A stretch of DNA of 11,651 nucleotides from a bacterium (GTDB taxonomy: Bacteria > Elusimicrobiota > Elusimicrobia > Elusimicrobiales > UBA9959). A program made the position numbers and the translations under genes. Under the pieces are notes generated by a model that did no database searches, had not been told where the DNA came from, and was given only the letters and a program-made list of their open reading frames with translations. Numbering within the stretch: position 1 is the first letter of the stretch; each line of letters starts with the position of its first letter. The DNA is taken from positions 1 to 11,651 of the forward strand of contig JAKAMO010000083.1 of the NCBI GenBank assembly GCA_021812825.1. The letters run 5' to 3'. Of the stretch, positions 1-6,296 are shown piece by piece.

Positions 1-159
1 GCTCATCCAGAACTCTTCGCCTTTGAAGCCGTACTCCTTGTTCTCCTTCACGTGCTCGGCCGCGGCGTGACTGACGCGTCTGAGAGCGGGAATGTTGAAA
101 TCTTCGCCGATAATGGCCCTCCAGCCTGAGGTGCCGAACTTGATATTTGGGGTCGCCAT
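1..159 (-). CDS. Phosphohexomutase (phosphoglucomutase/phosphomannomutase family), N-terminal part, cut by window edge
   Basis: The first 53 codons of a minus-strand gene that runs off the left edge. The protein begins MATPNIKFGTSGWRAIIGED; the (K)FGTSGWR(A) stretch at residues 7-14 is the domain I signature of the alpha-D-phosphohexomutase family, whose members move phosphate between C1 and C6 of glucose, mannose or glucosamine via a phosphoserine. That serine, in the later T-A-S-H-N type motif, lies outside the window, so the substrate cannot be told. The ATG at 159 is chosen because homologues begin a few residues before FGTSGWR. There is no Shine-Dalgarno sequence before it; a -10-like box lies 9 bases upstream. 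It is divergent from the gene at 260. The family is confident from the signature; the exact enzyme is not. Confidence 0.85.
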   Translation of the reverse strand, partial: MATPNIKFGTSGWRAIIGEDFNIPALRRVSHAAAEHVKENKEYGFKGEEFWMS

Positions 160-168
160 AATACTTGC

Positions 169-177
169 AATATAGCA
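169..177 (-). promoter_or_regulatory. Putative extended -10 box for the phosphohexomutase gene
   Basis: On the minus strand the sequence reads TGCTATATT, an extended -10 box (TGn plus TATATT), ending 9 bases before the ATG at 159. No clear -35 box. Transcription starting about 7 bases downstream would leave almost no 5' leader. An inference from sequence only. Confidence 0.4.
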
Positions 178-202
178 TAAGGCGCGAAAAAAAGCAAAAA
201 CG

Positions 203-230
203 CCGTTCCAGGGGCTCCTAGGACCGTTCC
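203..230. repeat. Two direct CCGTTCC heptamers, 21 bp apart, in the divergent intergenic region
   Basis: CCGTTCC occurs at 203-209 and again at 224-230, a start-to-start spacing of 21 bp, about two helical turns. They lie between the two divergent starts (159 and 260), where a shared operator could sit. The repeats are short and could be chance. Confidence 0.25.
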
Positions 231-244
231 GTACCTTTTTTTAG

Positions 245-257
245 TAAAATATATAAT
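245..257 (+). promoter_or_regulatory. Putative -10 box(es) for the plus-strand cluster
   Basis: TAAAAT at 245-250 and a perfect TATAAT at 252-257 lie in an AT-rich island just before the ATG at 260. The first would place the transcription start within about 3 bases of the ATG; the second would place it inside the gene, so TAAAAT is the likelier box. No convincing -35 box and no Shine-Dalgarno sequence are seen. Confidence 0.4.
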
Positions 258-259
258 TA

Positions 260-736
260 ATGAGAATATTGCTGGCCATTTCCGTCCTGCTGCTGGTAGG
301 CCCCACGCTGGCCGCCGATGGCGAAGGCCCCCTCGAACTCGCGGGCTTCGTTTCAGCCTGGACGCAGGACTGCTCCGGAGGCAGCTGCGGACTTCCCGCC
401 CCGGGTGAGATCAACCATCCTGTTACGCTGAGCATAAAGCCTCCCTCCTCTGCCGGAGAGGCCGCCACGGCCCGGGCCTCGCTGGAGCTGGTGCTGCCTG
501 ACGGCAGCCGTTTGCCGGCGGATATCGCCCTGTACGCCGTCTGTCCGTACGGCGGCAAGGACGGCTGCGCCGGCAGATATTTCCAGGCCCAGGTAACGCT
601 TGGAGGGCGAGCCGGGGCTTTCTGCGCTTCGTCGCTGAACGCCCAGGATTTCCTGCCTTTCCCGGTTACCATGTGCGCCGGTTCCTCCCAGGAAGGCAAA
701 CGCTACGGCGTCACGCTGCACCGGCTGAAGATCTAG
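260..736 (+). CDS. Secreted six-cysteine protein of unknown function
   Basis: A 158-residue protein I do not recognise. Residues 1-18 form a clear Sec signal peptide (MRIL start, hydrophobic core ILLAISVLLLVGP, small residues before a likely cut around A18/A19). The mature part of about 140 residues has six cysteines (38, 43, 95, 103, 122, 139), an even number in an exported protein, which suggests three disulfides; the middle (about 54-118) has alternating hydrophobic residues and reads like a small beta-sandwich. It has no membrane segment or lipobox. It heads a close-packed cluster (3-base gap to the next gene) that includes a thioredoxin-fold lipoprotein, so a thiol-redox link is plausible but unproven. 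The ATG at 260 is chosen because it directly begins the signal peptide. The antisense reading frame across it lacks any family signature. Confidence 0.75.
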   Translation: MRILLAISVLLLVGPTLAADGEGPLELAGFVSAWTQDCSGGSCGLPAPGEINHPVTLSIKPPSSAGEAATARASLELVLPDGSRLPADIALYAVCPYGGKDGCAGRYFQAQVTLGGRAGAFCASSLNAQDFLPFPVTMCAGSSQEGKRYGVTLHRLKI

Positions 737-739
737 ACC

Positions 740-1423
740 ATGACCAAAGTAAGGACCGGAATTTTCTCGGCGCAGCACCTCACTTCGGAGCTTACCTCCT
801 ACCTGGCCTCTCTTTCGTCCGCCGACGAGGGCTACGCGTCCCATGTCGTCGAGGCCATGGATAAGGCCGGAGTGCGCGGCTCCGCCGTGTCCGCGGCGGA
901 GGGCAAACTGCTCGAAGCGCTCGCCAGGCTTTCCCAGGCGCGCAAGGCCGTGGAGATAGGCTCGCTCTACGGTTATTCGGCCCACTGGCTGGCGCGCGGC
1001 CTGCAGGACGGCGCCAGGCTCTATACCCTGGAAAAGGACCCGGCTTGCGTGAACGCTGCCAAGGAGGGGATGGAGGTCTCGGCCCTTTCCCGCAAGGTCA
1101 CCGTGATAGAAGGCCCGGCGCTGGACAGCCTCAGGACGCTGGCCAAGCTGGGCCCGTTCGATCTCTGTTTCATCGACGGGGACATCCTCGAGTACCCGGC
1201 CTATCTGCGCTGGGCGGCCTCCAATCTGCGGCCCGGCGGCCTGGCGGCGGCCGGCGGCGTTCTGTTCAAGGGGAAGGTCTGTTACGAGGGGGACGACCCC
1301 GCTCTGAACGCCGGCGCCCGCGCGATGCGCGAGTTCTTCCACGTGCTTTACGACAGCGACAGGTTCGTCACCGCTTCCGTGATCCCGAACGGAGAAGGCT
1401 TCGCGCTGGGGATAAAGGGCTGA
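740..1423 (+). CDS. SAM-dependent O-methyltransferase family 3 (COMT/CCoAOMT-like) with altered active site
   Basis: A 227-residue cytoplasmic protein matching the small-molecule O-methyltransferase family (Methyltransf_3) along its length: an N-terminal helical part with a V-S-x-x-E-G-K-L-L-like stretch (about 50-58), the SAM-binding loop VEIGSLYGYSA (71-81), the acidic residue after strand 2 (LEKD, 97-100), FIDGD (144-148), YPAYL (152-156) and LRPGGL (163-168). The family normally has D-A-D-K and A-D-N-V-L-W, where Asp, Asp and Asn bind a divalent metal and Lys assists catalysis. Here D146 remains, but the Lys position is I149 and the Asp-Asn pair is G172-G173. It may still bind SAM, but metal-dependent catechol-type chemistry is doubtful. 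The gene starts 3 bases after the preceding stop, and its TGA overlaps the next ATG (TGATG), so it is probably translationally coupled. Confidence 0.85.
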   Translation: MTKVRTGIFSAQHLTSELTSYLASLSSADEGYASHVVEAMDKAGVRGSAVSAAEGKLLEALARLSQARKAVEIGSLYGYSAHWLARGLQDGARLYTLEKDPACVNAAKEGMEVSALSRKVTVIEGPALDSLRTLAKLGPFDLCFIDGDILEYPAYLRWAASNLRPGGLAAAGGVLFKGKVCYEGDDPALNAGARAMREFFHVLYDSDRFVTASVIPNGEGFALGIKG

Positions 1424-2565
1424 TGAGAAAGCTGTTGCTGGCGGCCGCCCTGGCCGCCCTGGCGGCCTGTTCGGCCCACCCGGGGGAAAGGCCGCGCTTC
1501 GCCAAGAAAGGCCTGCCCGCTCCCGCTATATCCCTCCCGAAGCTGATGAACGCCCCGATCCGCCAGCTCGCCGGCTGGTCCGACCTCGCTAACGCCGTAG
1601 TGGTACTGGAGTTCTGGGCCACCTGGTGCGGCCCCTGCGAGGAGCGCATTCCGGAACTTAACGCGCTCGCCGAGCGCTTCCGCGGCAGGCCGGTGGTCTT
1701 CATCCATATCACCGACGAAAGCGAGGCCGATGTCAGGGCTTTCCTCGAAACTCACCGCATCGACGGTTGGATAGCGACGGAGGCGGACGCTTCCGTGTTC
1801 AAGGCTTTCAGGGTCTACGGCCGGCCTTATACGGTAGTGATCGGCCGTGACGGGACCGTGGCCGGTTTCCCCGGCAAGGACCTGGACGCGGAGTTGATAA
1901 TGTCCCTGCTGGCCGGCCACAGGGAAGGGGAGCCGGCGGCCCCCGCCGGGCCGGCGCTGGCCGAATTCTTCATCTCGCGCTCCTCGGGCGCTTACGGCTC
2001 GGCCAGTTACGGCCCGGCGTCTTTGGACGCCTCGGCCATGTCCCTCGAATACGCTCTGGAATGGGTCTACGGCCGCGTGGACAGCTTCGATATCGGCCCT
2101 TCGGCCGCAGCCCTCATGTCGGCCTCTTACGACATCCATATGCGCCTGCCGCAGGAGAGGGCGTCCCTGAAGAGGAAGTTCTTCCTGGACGGTCTCGAGG
2201 CTTCGCTGGGGCTCCGGGCGGTACTGAGCGAACGGCAGGCCGAGGTGTTCGTCCTGAAAAAGGCCCCGGGCGGGCCGCTCAACCTGAAGGAACGCTCCGG
2301 CTACGGCGGCGTCAGCTTCAGCGGCGCGGTGATGAACGTAGACGGCGCCGGCTTCTCCCCGCTGGCGGCGAAGCTCCGCGAGGTGCTGAAGCGGCCGGTA
2401 CTGGACGAGACCGGCGTATCAGGCAGCTACGCCTACAGCTTCGCGCTGGCCGCGTCGGATCCCGCCGAGCTGGACAGGCAGCTCAGGGCCGGGCTCGGAC
2501 TCCGGCTCTCCAGGGCGGAAAGGAAGATCTTCGTGGTCGAGGTCTCTGCGGAGGGGAAGCAATGA
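1423..2565 (+). CDS. Lipoprotein: thioredoxin/TlpA domain fused to a DUF3738 (TIGR03435-type) domain
   Basis: A 380-residue exported protein. Residues 1-16 are a lipoprotein signal ending in the lipobox LAAC, with Cys16 as the lipidated residue; Ser17 rather than Asp suggests outer-membrane sorting if a Lol system exists. Residues about 30-165 form a TlpA/ResA-like thioredoxin domain: FWATWCGPC with active cysteines C69 and C72, and the cis-proline loop GRPYTVV with P135. After an Ala/Pro linker (about 167-179), residues 180-375 match DUF3738: an early FDI-type stretch (222-224) and the characteristic end with a strand, L-x-x-x-L-x-R-P-V-x-D-x-T-G-v-x-G-x-Y (319-336) and L-x-x-x-L-G-L-x-L. 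TlpA proteins reduce disulfides outside the cytoplasm; the role of DUF3738 is unknown. The start at 1423 overlaps the preceding stop; the stop overlaps the next ATG (ATGA). The open frame runs further upstream, but only this Met gives a signal peptide. Confidence 0.88.
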   Translation: MRKLLLAAALAALAACSAHPGERPRFAKKGLPAPAISLPKLMNAPIRQLAGWSDLANAVVVLEFWATWCGPCEERIPELNALAERFRGRPVVFIHITDESEADVRAFLETHRIDGWIATEADASVFKAFRVYGRPYTVVIGRDGTVAGFPGKDLDAELIMSLLAGHREGEPAAPAGPALAEFFISRSSGAYGSASYGPASLDASAMSLEYALEWVYGRVDSFDIGPSAAALMSASYDIHMRLPQERASLKRKFFLDGLEASLGLRAVLSERQAEVFVLKKAPGGPLNLKERSGYGGVSFSGAVMNVDGAGFSPLAAKLREVLKRPVLDETGVSGSYAYSFALAASDPAELDRQLRAGLGLRLSRAERKIFVVEVSAEGKQ

Positions 2566-2987
2566 AGAGGTTCTCCTCCAAGCCGACCGTCTATCTGATA
2601 GACGGCTCCAATTTCTCGCTGCGCTTCTGGGAGCGCGCGGCCGGCGAGAAGTCCGACGAGCTGGAGCGCGCCTTCCTGGTCTGGCTCGGAGAGGTCTCAC
2701 GCGCCGAAGTGCTGCGCCCCTCCTGCTTCAGGGTGGTCTTCGACGGACCCTGGCGCAAGCCGTTCGCCACGGGACCGGCCATCACCGTCTATTACACCGA
2801 ATCCGAACCGGCCGACGAAATGCTGGTGGAGCGCGGGTATTTCATGCGCAACGAGGGGATCCGCGCGGTGATAGTGACCTCGGACAACGGCCTGCGCGAC
2901 CGCGCCGCCGCGGAAGGGATACAGACGATGAACTGCGAGACCTTCCGCCGGCTGGCGGATTCCGAGCTGCGCAAGGAGGCCCGGTAA
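2562..2987 (+). CDS. YacP-like NYN-domain protein, putative RNase
   Basis: A 141-residue cytoplasmic protein with the layout of the NYN/YacP group of PIN-like nucleases: VYLIDGSNFS with D14 and N17 (10-19), VVFDGP with D61, an acidic stretch SEPADEM with D85/E86, and IVTSDNGLRDRA with D108 (104-115). These acidic residues form the metal site in PIN-like folds. The relative studied best, B. subtilis Rae1 (YacP), is a ribosome-associated endoribonuclease; this protein is somewhat shorter than Rae1 and may act on different RNA. Its start overlaps the stop of the lipoprotein gene by 4 bases, with a good Shine-Dalgarno GAGGGG just upstream, so it is the last protein gene of the cluster. It is directly followed by a tRNA gene. 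Confidence 0.82.
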   Translation: MKRFSSKPTVYLIDGSNFSLRFWERAAGEKSDELERAFLVWLGEVSRAEVLRPSCFRVVFDGPWRKPFATGPAITVYYTESEPADEMLVERGYFMRNEGIRAVIVTSDNGLRDRAAAEGIQTMNCETFRRLADSELRKEAR

Positions 2988-2999
2988 AATTTGTAGAAT
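2985..2999 (+). promoter_or_regulatory. Putative -10 box(es) for the tRNA-Leu gene
   Basis: Overlapping the stop of the NYN gene, the sequence holds TAAAAT (2985-2990) and TAGAAT (2994-2999) about 23-32 bases before the tRNA. Either could be a -10 box. No clear -35 box. The same GTAAAAT string occurs before other genes in this window. Confidence 0.35.
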
Positions 3000-3021
3000 A
3001 GTCTGACGCGCAGTTTGCCGA

Positions 3022-3105
3022 GGGCTTGTGGCGGAACTGGTAGACGCGACGGACTTAAAATCCGTTGGCCGCAAGGCCGTGTGGGTTCGAGTCCCACCAT
3101 GCCCA
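3022..3105 (+). tRNA. tRNA-Leu (anticodon UAA)
   Basis: A class II tRNA. Acceptor strand GGGCTTG (3022-3028), a D-arm with GGTAGACGC, an anticodon stem ACGGA/TCCGT enclosing loop CTTAAAA (anticodon TAA, reads UUA and by wobble UUG), a long variable arm GGCC-GCAA-GGCC typical of leucine, T-arm GTGGG-TTCGAGT-CCCAC (3081-3097), 3' acceptor strand CATGCCC (3098-3104) and discriminator A3105. CCA is not encoded. The acceptor stem has one U-U mismatch at the fifth pair. No terminator follows, so it may be made together with psd and cut out by tRNA processing. Confidence 0.96.
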
Positions 3106-3183
3106 CTGCTTGCGGTAAGCGGAGTTCGAGGGCGGGTTCGGGCCGGCTTCGCTTCCGTGCTGCGCGTTTTCGGAGGCCTCTTC

Positions 3184-3200
3184 GTCCCGCCATGCCCGCT
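3184..3200 (+). repeat. Partial second copy of the tRNA-Leu 3' end
   Basis: GTCCCGCCATGCCCGCT here matches GTCCCACCATGCCCACT (3091-3107, the 3' end of the tRNA) at 15 of 17 bases. It lies in the 143-base gap between the tRNA and psd, which otherwise holds no gene I can support. It could be the remnant of a second tRNA gene or an old attachment-site duplication. Confidence 0.5.
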
Positions 3201-3248
3201 CAAGACGGCCTGGACCGACTGATTTTTGGAAGATCTTCTGGAGGAAAC

Positions 3249-3875
3249 ATGGGATTTGCGCCTGAGGGAATAAAGCTTATAGCCGCCGGAATAGCCGCGG
3301 CGGCGGCCGGCGGTCTTCTTACCATCTGGGTCCGCTGGCTCGGCCTGCCCCTGCTGGTGCTCGGCTTCGTCTTCTCGGCCTTCTCGGCCTACTTTTTCCG
3401 CGACCCGGAGCGCGACAAGGTCTTCGCCCCCGGAGAGATAGCCTGCCCCGCGGACGGCACGGTGATGAGCGTCGCCAACGAGGGGACAAAGGGCATCACG
3501 GTGGTCCGCATCTTCCTGTCGGTGCTGAACGTGCACGTGCAGCGCTCGCCGCTGGAGGGCAAGGTCGAGAAAACGCAGTACACTAAAGGCACCTTCGCCA
3601 TCGCCTATAAGCCGGAGGCCGCGACCAACGAGCGCAACCTGATACGCATAACCGGCGACCATGGCAGGTTCGTGGAGGTGGAGCAGATAACCGGTTCCAT
3701 AGCGCGCCGCATCGCCTGCTACGTCAAGGAAGGGCAGGAGGTCAAGCAGGGCGAGCGCGTCGGCATGATCTATTTCGGCTCGCAGGTGGCCGTTTACCTG
3801 CCGGATACGGCGCGCGTGCTGGTCAGGCCCGGGGACAAGGTGGCAGGCGCGGAGACCGTGCTGGGCCTCTGGTAA
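3249..3875 (+). CDS. psd: Phosphatidylserine decarboxylase proenzyme, short form
   Basis: A 208-residue membrane-bound enzyme that decarboxylates phosphatidylserine to phosphatidylethanolamine using a pyruvoyl group made by self-cleavage. Two hydrophobic segments (about 8-24 and 31-49) anchor the N-terminus, followed by FFRDP (49-53), PADG (67-70) and NVHVQRSP (94-101, with the conserved His96). The cleavage site is ITGS: G149-S150, where Ser150 becomes the pyruvoyl of the small alpha chain (GSIARRI). GMIYFGSQV (172-180) matches the conserved G-x-I-x-F-G-S stretch of the short family. The length fits the archaeal-type/short class of about 200-230 residues. The start at 3249 is chosen for its Shine-Dalgarno GGAGG, 5 bases upstream; a longer in-frame reading back to 3015 would cross the tRNA. 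It precedes pssA, which supplies its substrate. Confidence 0.95.
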   Translation: MGFAPEGIKLIAAGIAAAAAGGLLTIWVRWLGLPLLVLGFVFSAFSAYFFRDPERDKVFAPGEIACPADGTVMSVANEGTKGITVVRIFLSVLNVHVQRSPLEGKVEKTQYTKGTFAIAYKPEAATNERNLIRITGDHGRFVEVEQITGSIARRIACYVKEGQEVKQGERVGMIYFGSQVAVYLPDTARVLVRPGDKVAGAETVLGLW

Positions 3876-3910
3876 GTCGTAAAGATTCTGGCGCAAATAA
3901 GAAGGGTAAA

Positions 3911-4714
3911 ATGGAAGAGAACCACGAGAAGAAGCGGATAGACATGGTGAAGCTGAAGAAGACCGGCGCGATAGTGCTGCCTTCCATCTTCACGATAGCC
4001 AACATGGCCTTCGGTTTCTTTGCGATACTGCTGGCCTCCGACGGCCGGTTCGTACAGTCCTCCTGGTTCATCATGCTCTCCTACGTGATGGACATGCTCG
4101 ACGGCCGCGTCGCGCGCCTGGTGCACGGCGAGAGCTCCTTCGGAGTCGAGATAGACTCGCTGTCCGACTGGATCTCCTTCGGTATAGCTCCCGCCTACAT
4201 GATCTACAAGCTGGTCCTCAAGGACTACGGCGTCTGGGGCTACCCGGTGGCTTTCCTGTACGTGCTGTGCGGCGCGCTGCGACTGGCCCGCTACAACGTG
4301 AAGTCGCATTTCGGCGGAAGCTCCAAGGACTATTTCCAGGGCCTGCCGATACCCGGCGCGGCCGGCATCCTGGTCACTTTCGTGCTGGCCTACAGCATGC
4401 TCGAGGGAGAAGGCGGCACGCGCAGCATCAGGGTGGTCATGGACCAGATGCCGTACGTCTACGCCGCCATCCCGTTCATCATGATAGCGCTCGCGCTGCT
4501 GATGGTCTCCACCGCGCCCTACGCGGCCTTCAAGGGCAACATGATAAAGCCCACGTCGGTGAAGGGCATACTGCTGATAACGGCCATCCTGTCGATGATA
4601 CTGGCCTATCCGCAGGACGCGCTGTTCCTGTTCTTCTCGCTCTACGCGCTCTCCGGAGTGATCGCCGGCATATACAAGGCTTTCAGGAACATCCTTCACC
4701 CGAAAGAGACCTGA
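3911..4714 (+). CDS. pssA: CDP-diacylglycerol-serine O-phosphatidyltransferase
   Basis: A 267-residue integral membrane enzyme that joins CDP-diacylglycerol and L-serine to make phosphatidylserine, the substrate of the Psd encoded just upstream. The full CDP-alcohol phosphatidyltransferase motif is present: D61-x2-D64-G65-x2-A68-R69-x8-G78-x3-D82-x3-D86. ALRLARYN (122-129) and F-x-GLPIPGA (142-150) are typical of PssA rather than PgsA. Hydrophobic segments lie near 20-41, 110-125, 148-164, 183-200, 219-233 and 237-255. The ATG at 3911 is preceded by GAAGGG; a second Met at codon 12 (3944) is a possible alternative start, with a weaker ribosome site. The gap to psd is 35 bases, so the two are probably co-transcribed. 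The gene ends just before a strong terminator. Confidence 0.94.
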   Translation: MEENHEKKRIDMVKLKKTGAIVLPSIFTIANMAFGFFAILLASDGRFVQSSWFIMLSYVMDMLDGRVARLVHGESSFGVEIDSLSDWISFGIAPAYMIYKLVLKDYGVWGYPVAFLYVLCGALRLARYNVKSHFGGSSKDYFQGLPIPGAAGILVTFVLAYSMLEGEGGTRSIRVVMDQMPYVYAAIPFIMIALALLMVSTAPYAAFKGNMIKPTSVKGILLITAILSMILAYPQDALFLFFSLYALSGVIAGIYKAFRNILHPKET

Positions 4715-4736
4715 GCTCCGCCGTCGTGAAGGCGCG

Positions 4737-4764
4737 AAAAAGCCCGGGGCTTCCCGGGCTTTTT
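4737..4764. terminator. Bidirectional rho-independent terminator between pssA and metG
   Basis: A perfect 12-bp stem AAAAAGCCCGGG / CCCGGGCTTTTT with a 4-base loop GCTT. It has a T-run on the 3' side in either direction, so it can end both pssA (plus strand) and the metG operon (minus strand), which converge here. Confidence 0.93.
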
Positions 4765-4784
4765 CCGTTTCTGCGCGGCCTGAC

Positions 4785-6290
4785 TCAGTTCGTGCTGACG
4801 TCCCCGGTGCGCCCGTCCTGCTTCCTCGGGAACAACGGCGGGAGCCTGTGCGGCGCAGTGCCGTCGGAGCTGCGGCCTACCCCAAGCTGCAGCTGCATCT
4901 TGCTGGCCGTGTCGGGCATGAACGGGTCCAGCCAGCCTGCCACCAGCCTGAGGCACCAGATCATCTCGTGGAGGAAAGCGGTGAGACCGGGCAGGTCGTT
5001 CCTGGCCATCTCCCACGGCTTCTTCTCGTCGACAAGCCTGTTGAGGTCGCCTATGCCGCGCCAGATCAGCTCCAGGGCCTCGTCGAAACGCAGGGCTTCC
5101 AGTGCCCGGTCTATCTCCCCGGTGGCCCCGGAGAGGGCGCGGAACGCCTCTGAGTCTCCCGGCTTCTCCGGCAGGCGGTGGTCCAGGTACTTGGCCGCCA
5201 TGCTCATGATGCGGGAGAAGAGGTTCCCCAGGTCGTTGGCCAGGTCCGCGTTGTAGCGGCGCTTCAGGGCCTCCAGCGAGAAATCCCCGTCCTGGCCGAA
5301 CGGGACTTCCCGCAGCAGGAAATAGCGCAGCGCGTCCACGCCGTAGTCCCGTACCACGTCCTCGGCCTTAATGAAGTTGCCCCTGGACTTCGACATCTTC
5401 TCTCCGTTTATAGTCCACCAGCCGTGCGCGTAGACCTTGCGCGGCAGCTCCAGGCCCAGCGCCATCAGTATGGCCGGCCAGGTCACCGCGTGGAAGCGGA
5501 AGATCTCCTTGCCCACCAGGTGCACGTCGGCGGGCCAGACCTGGCCGAAATCCGGAGCGACGTGTTCCGGGTTGTAGCCGGGGCCGCTGACGTAGTTCAG
5601 CAGCGCGTCGAACCAGACATAGACCGTGTGCCCGGGCGCGGAGCGCAGCGGGACGCCCCAGCGCACCTTCGTCCTGGAGACGGAGATGTCGCGCAGGCCG
5701 GACTTCACGAAGTTGACCATCTCCTGCGCGCGGTGGCGCGGCGAGAGGAAGTCGGGATGTCTCTCGTAATGCGCGAGCAAGGCCCCCTCGTACTTGGAGA
5801 GCCGGAAAAAGTAGGTTTCCTCGCTGACCTTCTCGGCGGGCCGGCCGTGCACGGGACAGCGGCCGGCCTTCAGCTCGCTCACGTCGTAGAAGTTCTCGCA
5901 GGAGGCGCAGTACATCCCCTCGTAGGAGCCCGGGTAGATGTCGCCGGTCTTGAGCAGCTTCTCGAACACGGCCTGCACGGCCGTTTCGTGCGACAGGTCG
6001 GTGGTGCGGATGAAATGGTCGTACCTGACGTTAAGTTTTTTCCAGAGCGAGCGGAATTCCTTGGAGACGGAGTCGCACCAGGCCTTCGGCTCCATGCCCC
6101 GCTCCAGGGCCGTCCGCTCCATGTTGGCGCCGTGCTCGTCGGTGCCGGTCTGAAAATGCACCGGGATGTCCCGGGAGCGCAGGTGGCGGGCCAGCACGTC
6201 GGCGGCCAACGTGGTGTAGGCGTGGCCCAGATGAGGCTTGGCGCTGGCGCAGTAGAGGGGGGTGGTTATGTAAAACTTTTTAGTCTTCAA
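4785..6290 (-). CDS. metG: Methionyl-tRNA synthetase, single-zinc-knuckle type
   Basis: A 501-residue class I synthetase that charges tRNA-Met. It begins MKTKKFYITTPLYCASAKPH, with the HIGH-type motif HLGH at 20-23; the zinc knuckle is CxxC...CxxH (C128, C131, C145, H148) as in the Thermus-type enzyme; VWFDALLNY (225-233) belongs to the catalytic domain; KMSKS is at 298-302; the rest is the helical anticodon domain. It lacks a C-terminal tRNA-binding (Trbp111-like) domain, ending about 20 residues after a low-conservation tail. The start is TTG at 6290: the in-frame TGA at 6297-6299 (the holB stop) leaves no upstream ATG, and the alignment of KKFYITTP needs this start; GGTGA lies 6 bases before it. 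It follows holB with a 6-base gap as the last gene of tmk-holB-metG. A second, different synthetase lies at 8525-10204. Confidence 0.95.
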   Translation of the reverse strand: MKTKKFYITTPLYCASAKPHLGHAYTTLAADVLARHLRSRDIPVHFQTGTDEHGANMERTALERGMEPKAWCDSVSKEFRSLWKKLNVRYDHFIRTTDLSHETAVQAVFEKLLKTGDIYPGSYEGMYCASCENFYDVSELKAGRCPVHGRPAEKVSEETYFFRLSKYEGALLAHYERHPDFLSPRHRAQEMVNFVKSGLRDISVSRTKVRWGVPLRSAPGHTVYVWFDALLNYVSGPGYNPEHVAPDFGQVWPADVHLVGKEIFRFHAVTWPAILMALGLELPRKVYAHGWWTINGEKMSKSRGNFIKAEDVVRDYGVDALRYFLLREVPFGQDGDFSLEALKRRYNADLANDLGNLFSRIMSMAAKYLDHRLPEKPGDSEAFRALSGATGEIDRALEALRFDEALELIWRGIGDLNRLVDEKKPWEMARNDLPGLTAFLHEMIWCLRLVAGWLDPFMPDTASKMQLQLGVGRSSDGTAPHRLPPLFPRKQDGRTGDVSTN

Positions 6291-6296
6291 AACGGC

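Noticed and set aside
353..1342. 329-residue minus-strand open frame opposite the secreted protein and methyltransferase genes
   Set aside because: A shadow of GC-rich coding sequence; the plus-strand frames have a signal peptide and a clear methyltransferase family match, the minus one has neither.
3015..3248. Upstream extension of psd to a start at 3015, and a small open frame at 3028-3222
   Set aside because: Both read through the tRNA-Leu gene; psd has a proper Shine-Dalgarno at its ATG at 3249 and homologues start there.
4696..5256. Plus-strand open frames overlapping the pssA end and the metG tail
   Set aside because: They run across a strong terminator and opposite a well-supported synthetase gene; no motif supports them.
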